Source of the DNA: Bacteriovoracaceae bacterium
GTDB lineage: Bacteria; Bdellovibrionota; Bacteriovoracia; Bacteriovoracales; Bacteriovoracaceae
NCBI GenBank assembly: GCA_003245675.1
Contig: QKCN01000095.1
Span: forward strand, 1 to 54,292
Direction of reading: 5' to 3'
Length of the DNA: 54,292 bases
This document shows, in pieces, positions 8,594 to 16,821 of the stretch; the first letter of the stretch is position 1; the number at the start of each line of letters is the position of its first letter. The translations under genes were made by a program, and so were the position numbers. The notes beneath the pieces are model-generated. The model saw only the letters and a list, made by a program, of their open reading frames with translations, was not told where the DNA came from and did not search any database.

Positions 8594-9958
8594 ATGGATT
8601 TTAAATCATTCGACATTGACTCAAAATTTAAAAAGCGGATCATCTGGAACGTACTGATTTTCGTTGCAATTTTATGGACTGCAATAGAGGCTCCCTATAG
8701 TTTCGTCAAGGCTTTGCCTTCTAAAGAATCTTCCATGTGGTGGGATGGCATTCTCTCTTCTATTTTCGTTGTGGATGTTGTGTTACGCCTTATGGGAAAA
8801 CTCAGCATTAAGCCCGAAGAAGTCGCAGATTTCCCAGGCCTCAAGGGTCACACCAAACCTTATCACAAAACGATATGGTTCCCATTAGAACTCATCTCAT
8901 GTATCCCTTTTGAAATTATCTGCGGATTTTTTGGATTGCCTTACTATTTGCGCCTTATCAAAATGGCCCGTCTCTTTCGCGCTGTCACAGTTATCGGAAC
9001 AATTCGCACACTTGATACCATGGCCCTCCTCCCTCGCGGAATTAAATTAGGTGGCATGGCCATTGCCGCATTGATGTTTCTTCACTGGATTACCTGCGGC
9101 TGGATGTTGATTTATCCCGATCCAACCCTTGATGCAACTTCCTTTTACATAAAGGCCAATTACTGGGCCTTAACGACACTGACGACCATTGGCTACGGAG
9201 ATATTACCCCCACGACCAATGTGGGACGCATTTTTACGATGTTTATCATGGTGACGGGCGTTGCCATGTACGGTTTTATTATCGGTAACGTTTCTCGCCT
9301 TTTGATGCTCGCCGACCGACGCAAGGAGGCTCAAAAAGAAAAAATGGGTGAACTCAGTTTTCTCATGAAGCACTATCGCGTTCCCATGGGGCTACAAAAA
9401 CAAGTGTTCTCCTTCTATCATCACTTGCTCAGTAACCGCTTTATGGATGCAGAATCCAAGGTTCTAAGCGAACTCCCACCAGCTCTGCAAAACGAATTGC
9501 AAGTCTATATGAAAATGAAGTTGATCAGTAATATTCCGATCTTCGAAGGTTGCAAAGTTGTCGCTTTGAAGATGATTGCTTCTGCCCTTCAGCAAAACTT
9601 CTATACTCCCAATAGTCACATTATCCGTTCAGGTGAAGTTGGTGAGGAAATGTTTATCATTGGCCACGGCGAAGTTGATATTTTTATCAATGATAATTTG
9701 GTGACGACCTTAAAAGAAGGACAATTCTTTGGAGAGATTGCCCTTTTGGAAGAGACCACTCGCAGTGCTGATGTTAAGGCCAAAACCTATTGCGACCTCT
9801 ACAGCCTACATAAAGAGGAATTTTTAGACATTGTTGAAAAATTCCCTGAAGTAGGAGAAAGAGTCCGCAATATCTACAAGCGAAGAAGAAGTGACGCTCC
9901 CCGCAATAAACGTCCAATTTCCCGCGAGGTCACTGAAGACTTTAAAAAAGCTTCTTAA
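8594..9958 (+). CDS. voltage-gated-type K+ channel with C-terminal cyclic-nucleotide-binding domain
   Basis: 454 residues. Six membrane segments are followed by a cytoplasmic domain. An S4-like stretch (YLRLIKMARLFRAV) carries spaced Arg/Lys. The pore has the K+ selectivity filter TIGYGD (G200-Y201-G202-D203). The C-terminal cyclic-nucleotide-binding domain keeps the phosphate cassette FFGEIALLEETTRSADV with E381 and R390, the residues that contact the ribose and phosphate, so cAMP or cGMP binding is expected. The architecture is that of bacterial CNG/HCN-type channels. The start is set by GGGGTG 7 nt upstream. Gating ligand and physiological role are inferred. A class III cyclase is encoded at 42006-44228. 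Confidence 0.92.
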   Translation: MDFKSFDIDSKFKKRIIWNVLIFVAILWTAIEAPYSFVKALPSKESSMWWDGILSSIFVVDVVLRLMGKLSIKPEEVADFPGLKGHTKPYHKTIWFPLELISCIPFEIICGFFGLPYYLRLIKMARLFRAVTVIGTIRTLDTMALLPRGIKLGGMAIAALMFLHWITCGWMLIYPDPTLDATSFYIKANYWALTTLTTIGYGDITPTTNVGRIFTMFIMVTGVAMYGFIIGNVSRLLMLADRRKEAQKEKMGELSFLMKHYRVPMGLQKQVFSFYHHLLSNRFMDAESKVLSELPPALQNELQVYMKMKLISNIPIFEGCKVVALKMIASALQQNFYTPNSHIIRSGEVGEEMFIIGHGEVDIFINDNLVTTLKEGQFFGEIALLEETTRSADVKAKTYCDLYSLHKEEFLDIVEKFPEVGERVRNIYKRRRSDAPRNKRPISREVTEDFKKAS

Positions 9959-10006
9959 TCAGTTACACTTCTGGCAAGCAAAAATTTTTACGGCCAGGAG
10001 ACGTCT

Positions 10007-11275
10007 ATGCTTAATCTTATTTGGGTTTCCTTCTTTATTCTTGCGGCGTGCTCGGCCCTCTACCAGCTGATCTTCAAGGGAAATGTCGAGGTTTTTAATA
10101 CGATGATGGAAGCCTCCTTTTCCATGGCCAAAACCGGTTTTGAAATATCTTTGGGACTAACGGGAGTTATGACCTTCTGGCTGGGCATGATGCGCATCGG
10201 CGAAAAAGCAGGTGTCATTGCCATCATCACGAGATTGGTTTCTCCTATTTTCCGCGTTCTTTTTCCTTCAATTCCTGAAGGGCATCCAGCCACCGGTAAT
10301 ATTATGATGAATCTTGCTGCCAATATGCTAGGCCTTGATAATGCGGCGACGCCCTTGGGACTTAAGGCCATGAAAGACCTTCAGGAACTCAATCCCAATA
10401 AAGACACTGCTTCTGATGCTCAAATCATGTTTTTGGTTATTAATGTTTCTTCTGTCACAATTATTCCTATTTCGATTTTCACTTATCTCCACCAACTGGG
10501 TTATCAAAATCCAACTGAAGTTTTTATTCCCATTTTGTTGGCCACTTTTTGCTCCACTTTCTTTGGTGTCCTTGCCCTATCGCTTTACCAAAAAATTAAT
10601 CTCTTCCGCGCCAGCTTTCTTCTTCCGGTAGGTGCCATTATCACTGTCATCAGTACGGGGATGTATTTTCTGCAAGGGCTGGAGCGCGAAAAAATGCAAA
10701 TGGTTTCCCTCCTTGTAAGTAATCTTTTTATTTTTGGCGTTATTTTGTGGTTTGTAGGCCTTGCTTTTATCCGCAAAGTAAATGTCTATGAAGAATTTAT
10801 TAATGGTGCCAAAGAAGGATTCCAAGTTGCCGTCACTCTAATTCCCTACCTTGTTGCCATGCTCGTGGGGATTGGAATTTTTAGGGCAAGTGGAGCTTTA
10901 GAAATCCTTATGTATATGATTGCTTTTCCTATCGAACAAATAGCACATCTATTAACCTCGCTTGGAATTATGCACTACCATGGTGGACGCCCAGAGTTTA
11001 TTGAGGCATTGCCCACTGCCTTGATTAAACCTCTAAGTGGCTCAGGGGCCAGAGGTATGATGATTGAGACAATCAAAACTCACGGCGTCGATGCTCTCGT
11101 ATCCAAAATGGTTGCTATCATTCAGGGAAGTACCGAGACCACTTTTTATGTTTTGGCCGTTTATTTTGGCTCTGTCGGAATTAAGAATGTCCGTCACGCC
11201 CCCGTCTTCGGCCTATTGGCCGATTTTTGCGGAGTCGTCGCGGCCGTCACAATCACCTATATTTTCTTTGGCTAA
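10007..11275 (+). CDS. SpmA-SpmB-type nucleoside-recognition membrane protein (fusion)
   Basis: 422 residues, about ten membrane segments in two halves. The N-terminal half resembles SpmA (GNIMMNLAANMLGLDNAATPLGLKAM), the C-terminal half SpmB (LPTALIKPLSGSGARGMM and QGSTETTFYVLAVYFGSV). In Bacillus these are two proteins acting in spore core dehydration, but single-chain versions are widespread in non-sporulating Gram-negatives, where the role is unknown and probably transport. AGGAG precedes the ATG. It lies 48 nt after the channel gene with no terminator seen, so the two are probably cotranscribed. It ends in a 4-nt overlap with the convergent porin-like gene. Confidence 0.85.
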   Translation: MLNLIWVSFFILAACSALYQLIFKGNVEVFNTMMEASFSMAKTGFEISLGLTGVMTFWLGMMRIGEKAGVIAIITRLVSPIFRVLFPSIPEGHPATGNIMMNLAANMLGLDNAATPLGLKAMKDLQELNPNKDTASDAQIMFLVINVSSVTIIPISIFTYLHQLGYQNPTEVFIPILLATFCSTFFGVLALSLYQKINLFRASFLLPVGAIITVISTGMYFLQGLEREKMQMVSLLVSNLFIFGVILWFVGLAFIRKVNVYEEFINGAKEGFQVAVTLIPYLVAMLVGIGIFRASGALEILMYMIAFPIEQIAHLLTSLGIMHYHGGRPEFIEALPTALIKPLSGSGARGMMIETIKTHGVDALVSKMVAIIQGSTETTFYVLAVYFGSVGIKNVRHAPVFGLLADFCGVVAAVTITYIFFG

Positions 11276-12336
11276 AAGAAGTCAAAAAGAAAACGAGTCC
11301 CAACTAATAAGCTGGTTTCATCGGCATCATATATCTGTGCATGATTAGAAGTGCTGTATTCTTTTTCATTTCGCATAAGAACAAGGTGATAGCGGTATTC
11401 AACATTCTCCATAGGGTAAAATTCCAAAGCAAATCGGTAATTGCGATAATCGTAATTCATTGCAGTGCCACTCAAACTTGATTCAAAAGATTTCACTTCT
11501 CCCTGAGAATATTTAACAGAGGGACGCCAGTGAGGATGCATGTATTTTAAATGAACGACAATACCTGTTTCTGTGTCATCTTTTCCCATAAAAGTCTGAT
11601 CTTCATGCACATTATGTAAATAATCCAGATGCAATTCAAAATTTTTGTATTTTTGAGTATGCCCTAGCGCCATGAGAATTTCTTTTTGATCGTCTGTAAT
11701 TTTGTAATAATGAAAAGTGATATAGGGCAATGCTGTTTTATCAAAAAAAGAACCACGATACATTGCCCCTACTCCAAAACCATGTTGAGAGGACTTTTCA
11801 TCATCATTTTCCTCCTGAGAGCTATTGGATAATCCCAGCATAAAGTGCTGATCACTTACGCGATAATGTGCCTGTAGTCCTTCGGCCAAAGAGTATTTGG
11901 CCTGAGTAGCAACCGCTGATGCATCTGAAAAATGATAGACTTCTCCAGATCCCCAATAGTTTTCAATGCCTCCAGTATAGTTAAATAACTTACCTAGCAT
12001 CAGATTGAATTCCTTAGAGAACTGATGAGATATCCAAGCAAACTCCACAAAATGAGAAGATTTACTATTACTATCTTGGGAGGTGCTATCGAAATCGACG
12101 CTTGGGTTCAGGCGCAAAAGATACGAAACCTGTGGCACGGCCTCCCCTTTTGCAACAAATTTTAGGCGATTAAAGCGAAATGACTCATAGCTAGGGTTGG
12201 CATTGGGGTTCGCTGAATTAGTCTCTTGGTTGTAAGATTCATAATCAATGCGAGAGTCAATTGAAAGATGACTGCCAGTTGCATAACTAACTGAATTAAT
12301 TAAACAAAGTACACAGACAACAAATAAACGTGTCAT
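11272..12336 (-). CDS. porin-like outer-membrane beta-barrel protein
   Basis: 354 residues with a signal peptide (MTRLFVVCVLCLINSVSYA). The mature part is built of alternating hydrophobic/polar strands rich in Tyr and Phe and ends in FLFDFF, the terminal Phe expected for BAM-inserted barrels. The N-terminal FNRLKFVAKGEAVPQVSY region recalls phosphate-selective porin (OprO/OprP) proteins, but no substrate can be assigned. The ATG at 12336 is preceded by a GAGGGGG ribosome site; upstream in-frame codons lack both a ribosome site and a sensible signal peptide. The gap to the divergent lipoprotein gene is 165 bp. Confidence 0.75.
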   Translation of the reverse strand: MTRLFVVCVLCLINSVSYATGSHLSIDSRIDYESYNQETNSANPNANPSYESFRFNRLKFVAKGEAVPQVSYLLRLNPSVDFDSTSQDSNSKSSHFVEFAWISHQFSKEFNLMLGKLFNYTGGIENYWGSGEVYHFSDASAVATQAKYSLAEGLQAHYRVSDQHFMLGLSNSSQEENDDEKSSQHGFGVGAMYRGSFFDKTALPYITFHYYKITDDQKEILMALGHTQKYKNFELHLDYLHNVHEDQTFMGKDDTETGIVVHLKYMHPHWRPSVKYSQGEVKSFESSLSGTAMNYDYRNYRFALEFYPMENVEYRYHLVLMRNEKEYSTSNHAQIYDADETSLLVGTRFLFDFF

Positions 12337-12451
12337 AAATACCCCCTCACCACAATAAAATCCTATCTTACAATTAAATGCGAATCCGTCCGACCTAAGA
12401 AATTTTAATATGTTGAGAGGCATCATTTTCCATCTCCCAAAAAATTAGCCT

Positions 12452-12457
12452 TATAAT
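12452..12457 (+). promoter_or_regulatory. candidate -10 element upstream of the 12502 lipoprotein
   Basis: TATAAT within TTATAATGTA, 45 nt upstream of the ATG. No good -35 is visible 16-18 nt further up. The same 10-mer occurs at 26238-26247 (plus) and 22451-22460 (minus), each time just upstream of a gene. Confidence 0.35.
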
Positions 12458-12501
12458 GTAGAATGATTATTGAGATATTGCGTCTTGCGAGGAGCTAGTT
12501 T

Positions 12502-13329
12502 ATGGGAAAATTATTGATCTTTATCTTTATGCTAAGCCTACTGGCCGCTTGTAATGGGAAAGATGCTGGACTGACCTGGATCAGTAACGAAAACGCCAAG
12601 ACTAAAACAGAATATACCTTTAAGGTGACTAATATCAGCCATACGAGTGATGGCAGTCTTAAAGTAGAAGGAAGTAATCTAGGTGTAGTCAATGAAGTAA
12701 AGATAAAAACTCCTGTGACAACACTTCCGCTCTATATGGAAACTCAAACACCTACTACAATTTATTTAAAAGCAAAAGCAGCTCTCTCTCTTGCCATGGA
12801 GACAACATTTGAAATCATTATGACTTCATCTTATGCAGAGCAAAGCTTTCCCATCACTCCTAGCATTGCCAATGGAAGCCTACGCTACTATCAGCTTAAT
12901 TCACTTGATGCACCAGGAGCAGACTACGTCTTGTCTTCTGATGGCAATGGAAATGTTGAGTGGAAAGCCGCAAATTCTTATTTCAATGTAGATCTCAATG
13001 ACATCTGCCCCAATGTGACTTATCTGGGAGTGACTTACGGGTTTACCATGATCGGCACCGACCCCAAGCAAGCTGGCACTTACTGTATTAGTGCCGAATT
13101 AGTTAATTTACCTTTTGATTCGGCCCTTAATTTTTGCCACCAGTTAAATGGTGATCTCTGTAGTCCCACAGAATTGCGCATGGCCGTTACTCCGACTCAA
13201 CAAGTATGGAGCAATCTTATATCCCATGATGGAACTGAGATGATTGTAACAACTCTGGACAACACTCTTAGCTACAGCACAGAACCCTATGCCTCAGGCA
13301 ATTTAGCTTTTTACTGCTGCCGTCGTTAG
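12502..13329 (+). CDS. predicted lipoprotein of unknown function
   Basis: 275 residues. Lipobox LAAC with C17 after a short hydrophobic stretch predicts a lipid-anchored surface or periplasmic protein. The middle part looks like Thr/Ser-rich beta structure. The last 85 residues contain evenly spaced Cys (TYCIS, LNFCHQLNGDLCS, YCCRR), a layout seen in disulfide-stabilised C-type-lectin or sulfatase-modifying-like folds: a Cys, a 'C-x-x-L-x-G-x-L-C' centre and a terminal Cys pair. This suggests a binding domain, at low confidence. GAGGAG precedes the ATG. The 3' end overlaps the convergent MobA-like gene by 4 nt. Confidence 0.8.
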   Translation: MGKLLIFIFMLSLLAACNGKDAGLTWISNENAKTKTEYTFKVTNISHTSDGSLKVEGSNLGVVNEVKIKTPVTTLPLYMETQTPTTIYLKAKAALSLAMETTFEIIMTSSYAEQSFPITPSIANGSLRYYQLNSLDAPGADYVLSSDGNGNVEWKAANSYFNVDLNDICPNVTYLGVTYGFTMIGTDPKQAGTYCISAELVNLPFDSALNFCHQLNGDLCSPTELRMAVTPTQQVWSNLISHDGTEMIVTTLDNTLSYSTEPYASGNLAFYCCRR

Positions 13330-13886
13330 TTAAACTTTTTAAACTCTTCTTGAGTATTAAACTGCTGGTGGACCTGTGCAAACGGAAACTCTAGGACAGA
13401 GCTTTCTGTTTGAGATAATTCCCTAATAAGATTATCCAATCTTCCCTCTTTCATCGACTTAATTTTTTTCTGAAAAGCACAAGATAAAAGAACGGGATGG
13501 CCGGCCTTTCCTTGAAAACTTGGGCGCACAACAAGCTTTCCAGTACGCTCTTCTTTGAGCATTGGCTCCCAAATTTCTTTTGGCATAGGCATAAAATCAA
13601 CAGGCAAGAGAAAGGTTGGCAAGGCCATTTCTTTGAGCTGAGTAAGGCCGTATTGCAAGGATTCAAAAGGTGTACATTCAGGGGCAAAAGGATTGATTAA
13701 AGACTTCACATTTTTGAATTCTTTGAAATTGTGTTTTCCCATTACAATATAAACTTGACCAAACCCCATAAAAGATTCTGCATGATGTTCTACAAGAGTT
13801 TTTCCATGAAGTTGTAACTCAGCCTTGCTTTCCCCCATGCGCGAAGACCTTCCGGCGGACAGAATCATTAAGTTTGCTCTATTCAT
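13326..13886 (-). CDS. MobA/MocA-like nucleotidyltransferase
   Basis: 186 residues. The N-terminal LSAGRSSRMGESK (residues 9-21) is the nucleotide-binding loop of the MobA-like NTP transferase family (usually LAAGxSxRMGxxK). Further matches are LLPVDFMPM around the metal-binding Asp and QGKAGHPVLL, as in molybdenum-cofactor cytidylyl/guanylyltransferases. No molybdopterin gene lies nearby, so the substrate is uncertain. It could equally be a sugar-phosphate nucleotidyltransferase. It stands alone on the minus strand, 83 bp beyond the end of the 13970-17931 operon. Confidence 0.8.
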   Translation of the reverse strand: MNRANLMILSAGRSSRMGESKAELQLHGKTLVEHHAESFMGFGQVYIVMGKHNFKEFKNVKSLINPFAPECTPFESLQYGLTQLKEMALPTFLLPVDFMPMPKEIWEPMLKEERTGKLVVRPSFQGKAGHPVLLSCAFQKKIKSMKEGRLDNLIRELSQTESSVLEFPFAQVHQQFNTQEEFKKFN

Positions 13887-13919
13887 TTTTATATCTTTTG
13901 GAATTAGTGGTGCATGGCC

Positions 13920-13950
13920 CTTGCCGGAAGCTTAGAAAGCTTGCGACAAG
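13920..13950. repeat. imperfect intergenic hairpin
   Basis: Arms 13920-13933 and 13937-13950 pair at 12 of 14 positions around a 3-nt loop (AGA); both arms contain AAGCTT. There is no T-run on either strand, so it is not a standard intrinsic terminator. It lies just downstream of the 13970 gene's stop and may still stabilise the 3' end of that operon's mRNA. Confidence 0.5.
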
Positions 13951-13969
13951 AGACCACACACGCAGAAAA

Positions 13970-15268
13970 TTATTTCTTAGGCAAAGGCCAATAAAGATCG
14001 TAAGGGTTTACTGATTGAAGCTGAACGGTTCTAATCATTTTTTCATCATAGGAATGAGACTCGAGATAGCCCAATAGCATTCCTTCATTGATTTTTTGAG
14101 ACAAATAAAGGGAGTCAATAAAGCTTTCGACAAATCCTCTAACTCGATCACCAACAGGAATAAAGTTTACACCAATTTTAGAAAGACCAAGAAAAAGTCT
14201 AAAGATGGCCACACGATAAGGGTGGTCCAAATTATAAGCAACTGAAGCCTTGCTAGAGAAGCGATGCTTTTTGTCCAAAAGACTGACGATCAAACGACTT
14301 CCTTTTTCGGTGTAAGCTCTTTGGAAAGCATGCCCCAAAGTCCTACCTAAACGGTCATAGCTAGATTCAATGCGACGGGCACGTGTTTTACAAGAACGAA
14401 CTTCAGTATAGAACTTATTAAAGCCGTAAATTTCCCAATTACGAACAGCACTGTTTGATTCCCAAACAGATCCCAGAGAAATTTGAGCCTCATAAATGGA
14501 ACTCATAGCACGATCTGCCTCAGATTTTGTCAAACCAAGCTCGGAAGGCTCAAAACGCTCAAGATAATAGCGCAACATATTTTGATGATAAAGTCTTCTC
14601 TCATGAATAAGACCATCAATACGCCGAATCACATAGGCTGCGAGGTTTAAAAGAGGCTTATCCTTAAAAATCTTCTGAGCATACTCCAAAGTTTTCTTAA
14701 CGATATTGTTCATCCCACGCTGAGTATAGTAGTAGCGTGGATTATCAAGGCGAGCAACTGTTGCAACATTTTGTTGTTTAAAGTAAAGCTTCACTTGTTT
14801 CTTAAGTTCTACCCATACTTTTTTCATGTTCTCACGGCTAAACAACTCTCTCAAATTGAGATTAGGCAAGCGAATTAAACCTTGGGAGATGTAATCATTA
14901 GATCCCATTGCACTTAAACCTGAACGAAGTTCTTTTTTCAATTCCTCATCCACTTCAGGATCATTGATTGCTCGTTGCATATCTTCATAAAGAAGTTGGT
15001 CTAATTCTTCGACCTCTTCGCCATAAGCCTTTGCCCCAAGAGCGGCAACCATCTGACGCTGATATTCTGCATCCTCTACCATCCGGTCTAAAGCTGGCTG
15101 AACATCAAAATCCTTCCAAGCTAAAGAGCGATCATGAATGGCCACAACCTCACCTTGATCATTTTTTTCCAAAACAAATCTTTGCTTGAATTTTTCTAGA
15201 CTAATTTCTCCGGCACTCAAGCTCAAAGAAAAAGCAATGAACACAAATCCTAGTACTAGCTTTTTCAT
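13970..15268 (-). CDS. exported protein of unknown function
   Basis: 432 residues with a clean signal peptide (MKKLVLGFVFIAFSLSLSAG). The mature protein is predominantly alpha-helical, with many charged residues and no recognised domain. It is rich in Arg and Tyr in the middle (for example RRIDGLIHERRLYHQ). AGGA precedes the ATG. It is the last gene of a minus-strand operon (LptF/G permease, SprT-like, zinc ribbon, this gene) with a 14-nt gap to the gene before it. The context hints at an envelope role, but nothing in the sequence fixes one. Confidence 0.8.
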   Translation of the reverse strand: MKKLVLGFVFIAFSLSLSAGEISLEKFKQRFVLEKNDQGEVVAIHDRSLAWKDFDVQPALDRMVEDAEYQRQMVAALGAKAYGEEVEELDQLLYEDMQRAINDPEVDEELKKELRSGLSAMGSNDYISQGLIRLPNLNLRELFSRENMKKVWVELKKQVKLYFKQQNVATVARLDNPRYYYTQRGMNNIVKKTLEYAQKIFKDKPLLNLAAYVIRRIDGLIHERRLYHQNMLRYYLERFEPSELGLTKSEADRAMSSIYEAQISLGSVWESNSAVRNWEIYGFNKFYTEVRSCKTRARRIESSYDRLGRTLGHAFQRAYTEKGSRLIVSLLDKKHRFSSKASVAYNLDHPYRVAIFRLFLGLSKIGVNFIPVGDRVRGFVESFIDSLYLSQKINEGMLLGYLESHSYDEKMIRTVQLQSVNPYDLYWPLPKK

Positions 15269-15282
15269 AAATCCTCCGATGA

Positions 15283-15669
15283 TTATTTCCTGGCTATATG
15301 TAAATAAAAAGCTTCTTCAACATCTTTTCCAAAAGCTTTCTCACAAAAAGGGCAATGCAGCCAAAATTGTAAATCAACAAGCTGATGGCAAGATTCACAG
15401 TGATGAGCAAAAGAAAAGCGCTCCAAGCGTTCCTCATCATCCAATCCCACGAAAAGGTCTCTACGCAATGCTCTTAAAGTCTGAGGATGAGCGAGATAGA
15501 CAGCTGGTAAAAGTGGGTCAATTTTAAACATGCCAATCGAGACATCATTGTGAGGACGAAATTGAACTTTAATTTCCTCCTGCTGATCCATGCGATAAGC
15601 GGCTTTTTGATTTTCCCAATTATCTTGGGCAAAACGTTGATAAAGTAACTCATTGAAATCTTTGCTCAT
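15283..15669 (-). CDS. small protein with a zinc-ribbon motif, unknown function
   Basis: 128 residues, no signal peptide or membrane segment, so probably cytoplasmic. Two CxxC knuckles, HCESC and HCPFC, lie about 15 residues apart near residues 92-112, forming a likely zinc ribbon. The rest is not recognised. It sits between the SprT-DUF2786 gene (34 nt) and the exported 432-residue gene (14 nt), and so is probably cotranscribed with them. No strong ribosome site is visible at its ATG. Confidence 0.75.
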   Translation of the reverse strand: MSKDFNELLYQRFAQDNWENQKAAYRMDQQEEIKVQFRPHNDVSIGMFKIDPLLPAVYLAHPQTLRALRRDLFVGLDDEERLERFSFAHHCESCHQLVDLQFWLHCPFCEKAFGKDVEEAFYLHIARK

Positions 15670-15703
15670 AAGACAAGAATTGTTTCAAAGCTCATGCGAT
15701 TAA

Positions 15704-16819
15704 TCAAGACTTGAAAAAATTCAAAAGTCTGACATTTCCCGTCTTCCCCTCTAATGCTCGACGGATTTTTAGCTCTTCCCCTCTCATACGCCCCTGCTGT
15801 CGAGCATGTGAATCTTCTTTGAAATGCGAATGGGTAAAGCGCAAACGTGGATAGACTAACTTTTTGACCCCAAGATCAAGTGCCTTTTCCGATACAATTA
15901 GCGCTCTGGAATTCATTTGTGACTGAGAAAGGGTAATTTGTGTCTTAAATCCCTCTGCAAGGCCTCTAAAAAAAGAATTTTTGGCCAATTGGCCTTTTAG
16001 CTTTTGACTCTTTTTTTCTCTTTCCCAGAGATGCTCAAATTCTTGCTGCAAAAAATGAAAAATATATTCTGCGATTTTTATATTTTCAGAACTTCCAATA
16101 ATTTCAAGGTAGCAACAATCCATCCCATGGTTGAGCACAGAACGGACCTGAAAAAGATCGAGAATCTCTCGAATGGACTGCAATTTGGGAGAAAATCTCT
16201 TTGTTTGGCAAATCCGCTTCAAATAGATGTCAATATATTCTTGCTCTGGTGAAATGGACTTTAAATTGTGTTCTAAAATGAGCTGGTTGACCTTTTTGAG
16301 GGCAACTTCCGCCTCATGAGGATTAGAGCTATCGGCCAAAGCAAGAAGCTTTTTCACTTTTTCGAGAATCTTTTCTTTTTTAGAATTCGGATCATCGAGC
16401 AGCATTTCATCCCAACTCTGAGCAGCCTTTCCAATTTGTTCATCCTTAAAAAAGCGCAGGCAAAGTTCACGAAAATGAGCATCATGGTGGGCAGTAGGGC
16501 TTTGGCTTTTATCAAAAAGATGTTGATAAAAATGAACCAATTCATGTCGCAAAATATTTCGGACTATCTCAGGATCTGAAAGCAAAAAAAGCTTTTTATT
16601 CAGTCCAATCTCTAATAGATGAGGATTAAAATACCCCCACTCTCCTTTACCTTCAAATAAAACAAAGTTCAGCGTATAGCGGTAAAGTCCTTTTTCAAAA
16701 TGCACACTCCGGCTACGGCAATGGGCCGGTATCTCCATCTCGTTCGTCATTATAGAAGCAGCGTCTGCACTAATTTGCTTCAAAAGCCGAATGATGCTTT
16801 CTGAAAAGAGAAATAGCAT
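15704..16819 (-). CDS. SprT-like metalloprotease domain fused to DUF2786
   Basis: 371 residues, no signal peptide. The N-terminal part holds the zinc motif in ILRHELVHFYQHLF (HExxH), with a later His in HHDAHFRELC that may be the third ligand, as in SprT/Spartan-type proteases. The middle segment KILEKVKKLLALADSSNPHEAEVALKKV is a typical DUF2786 helix pair. The C-terminal part resembles the region that usually accompanies DUF2786. Spartan relatives remove DNA-protein crosslinks, but for the DUF2786 fusions the substrate is unknown. The start lies 2 nt after the permease stop (TAG then ATG), suggesting coupling. Confidence 0.82.
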   Translation of the reverse strand: MLFLFSESIIRLLKQISADAASIMTNEMEIPAHCRSRSVHFEKGLYRYTLNFVLFEGKGEWGYFNPHLLEIGLNKKLFLLSDPEIVRNILRHELVHFYQHLFDKSQSPTAHHDAHFRELCLRFFKDEQIGKAAQSWDEMLLDDPNSKKEKILEKVKKLLALADSSNPHEAEVALKKVNQLILEHNLKSISPEQEYIDIYLKRICQTKRFSPKLQSIREILDLFQVRSVLNHGMDCCYLEIIGSSENIKIAEYIFHFLQQEFEHLWEREKKSQKLKGQLAKNSFFRGLAEGFKTQITLSQSQMNSRALIVSEKALDLGVKKLVYPRLRFTHSHFKEDSHARQQGRMRGEELKIRRALEGKTGNVRLLNFFKS

Positions 16820-16821
16820 GA

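Noticed and set aside
8442-8657. 71-codon open frame starting at TTG before the channel gene
   Set aside because: It spans the sigma-28-like promoter, has no ribosome site and overlaps the channel start by 64 nt. Composition is that of untranslated sequence.
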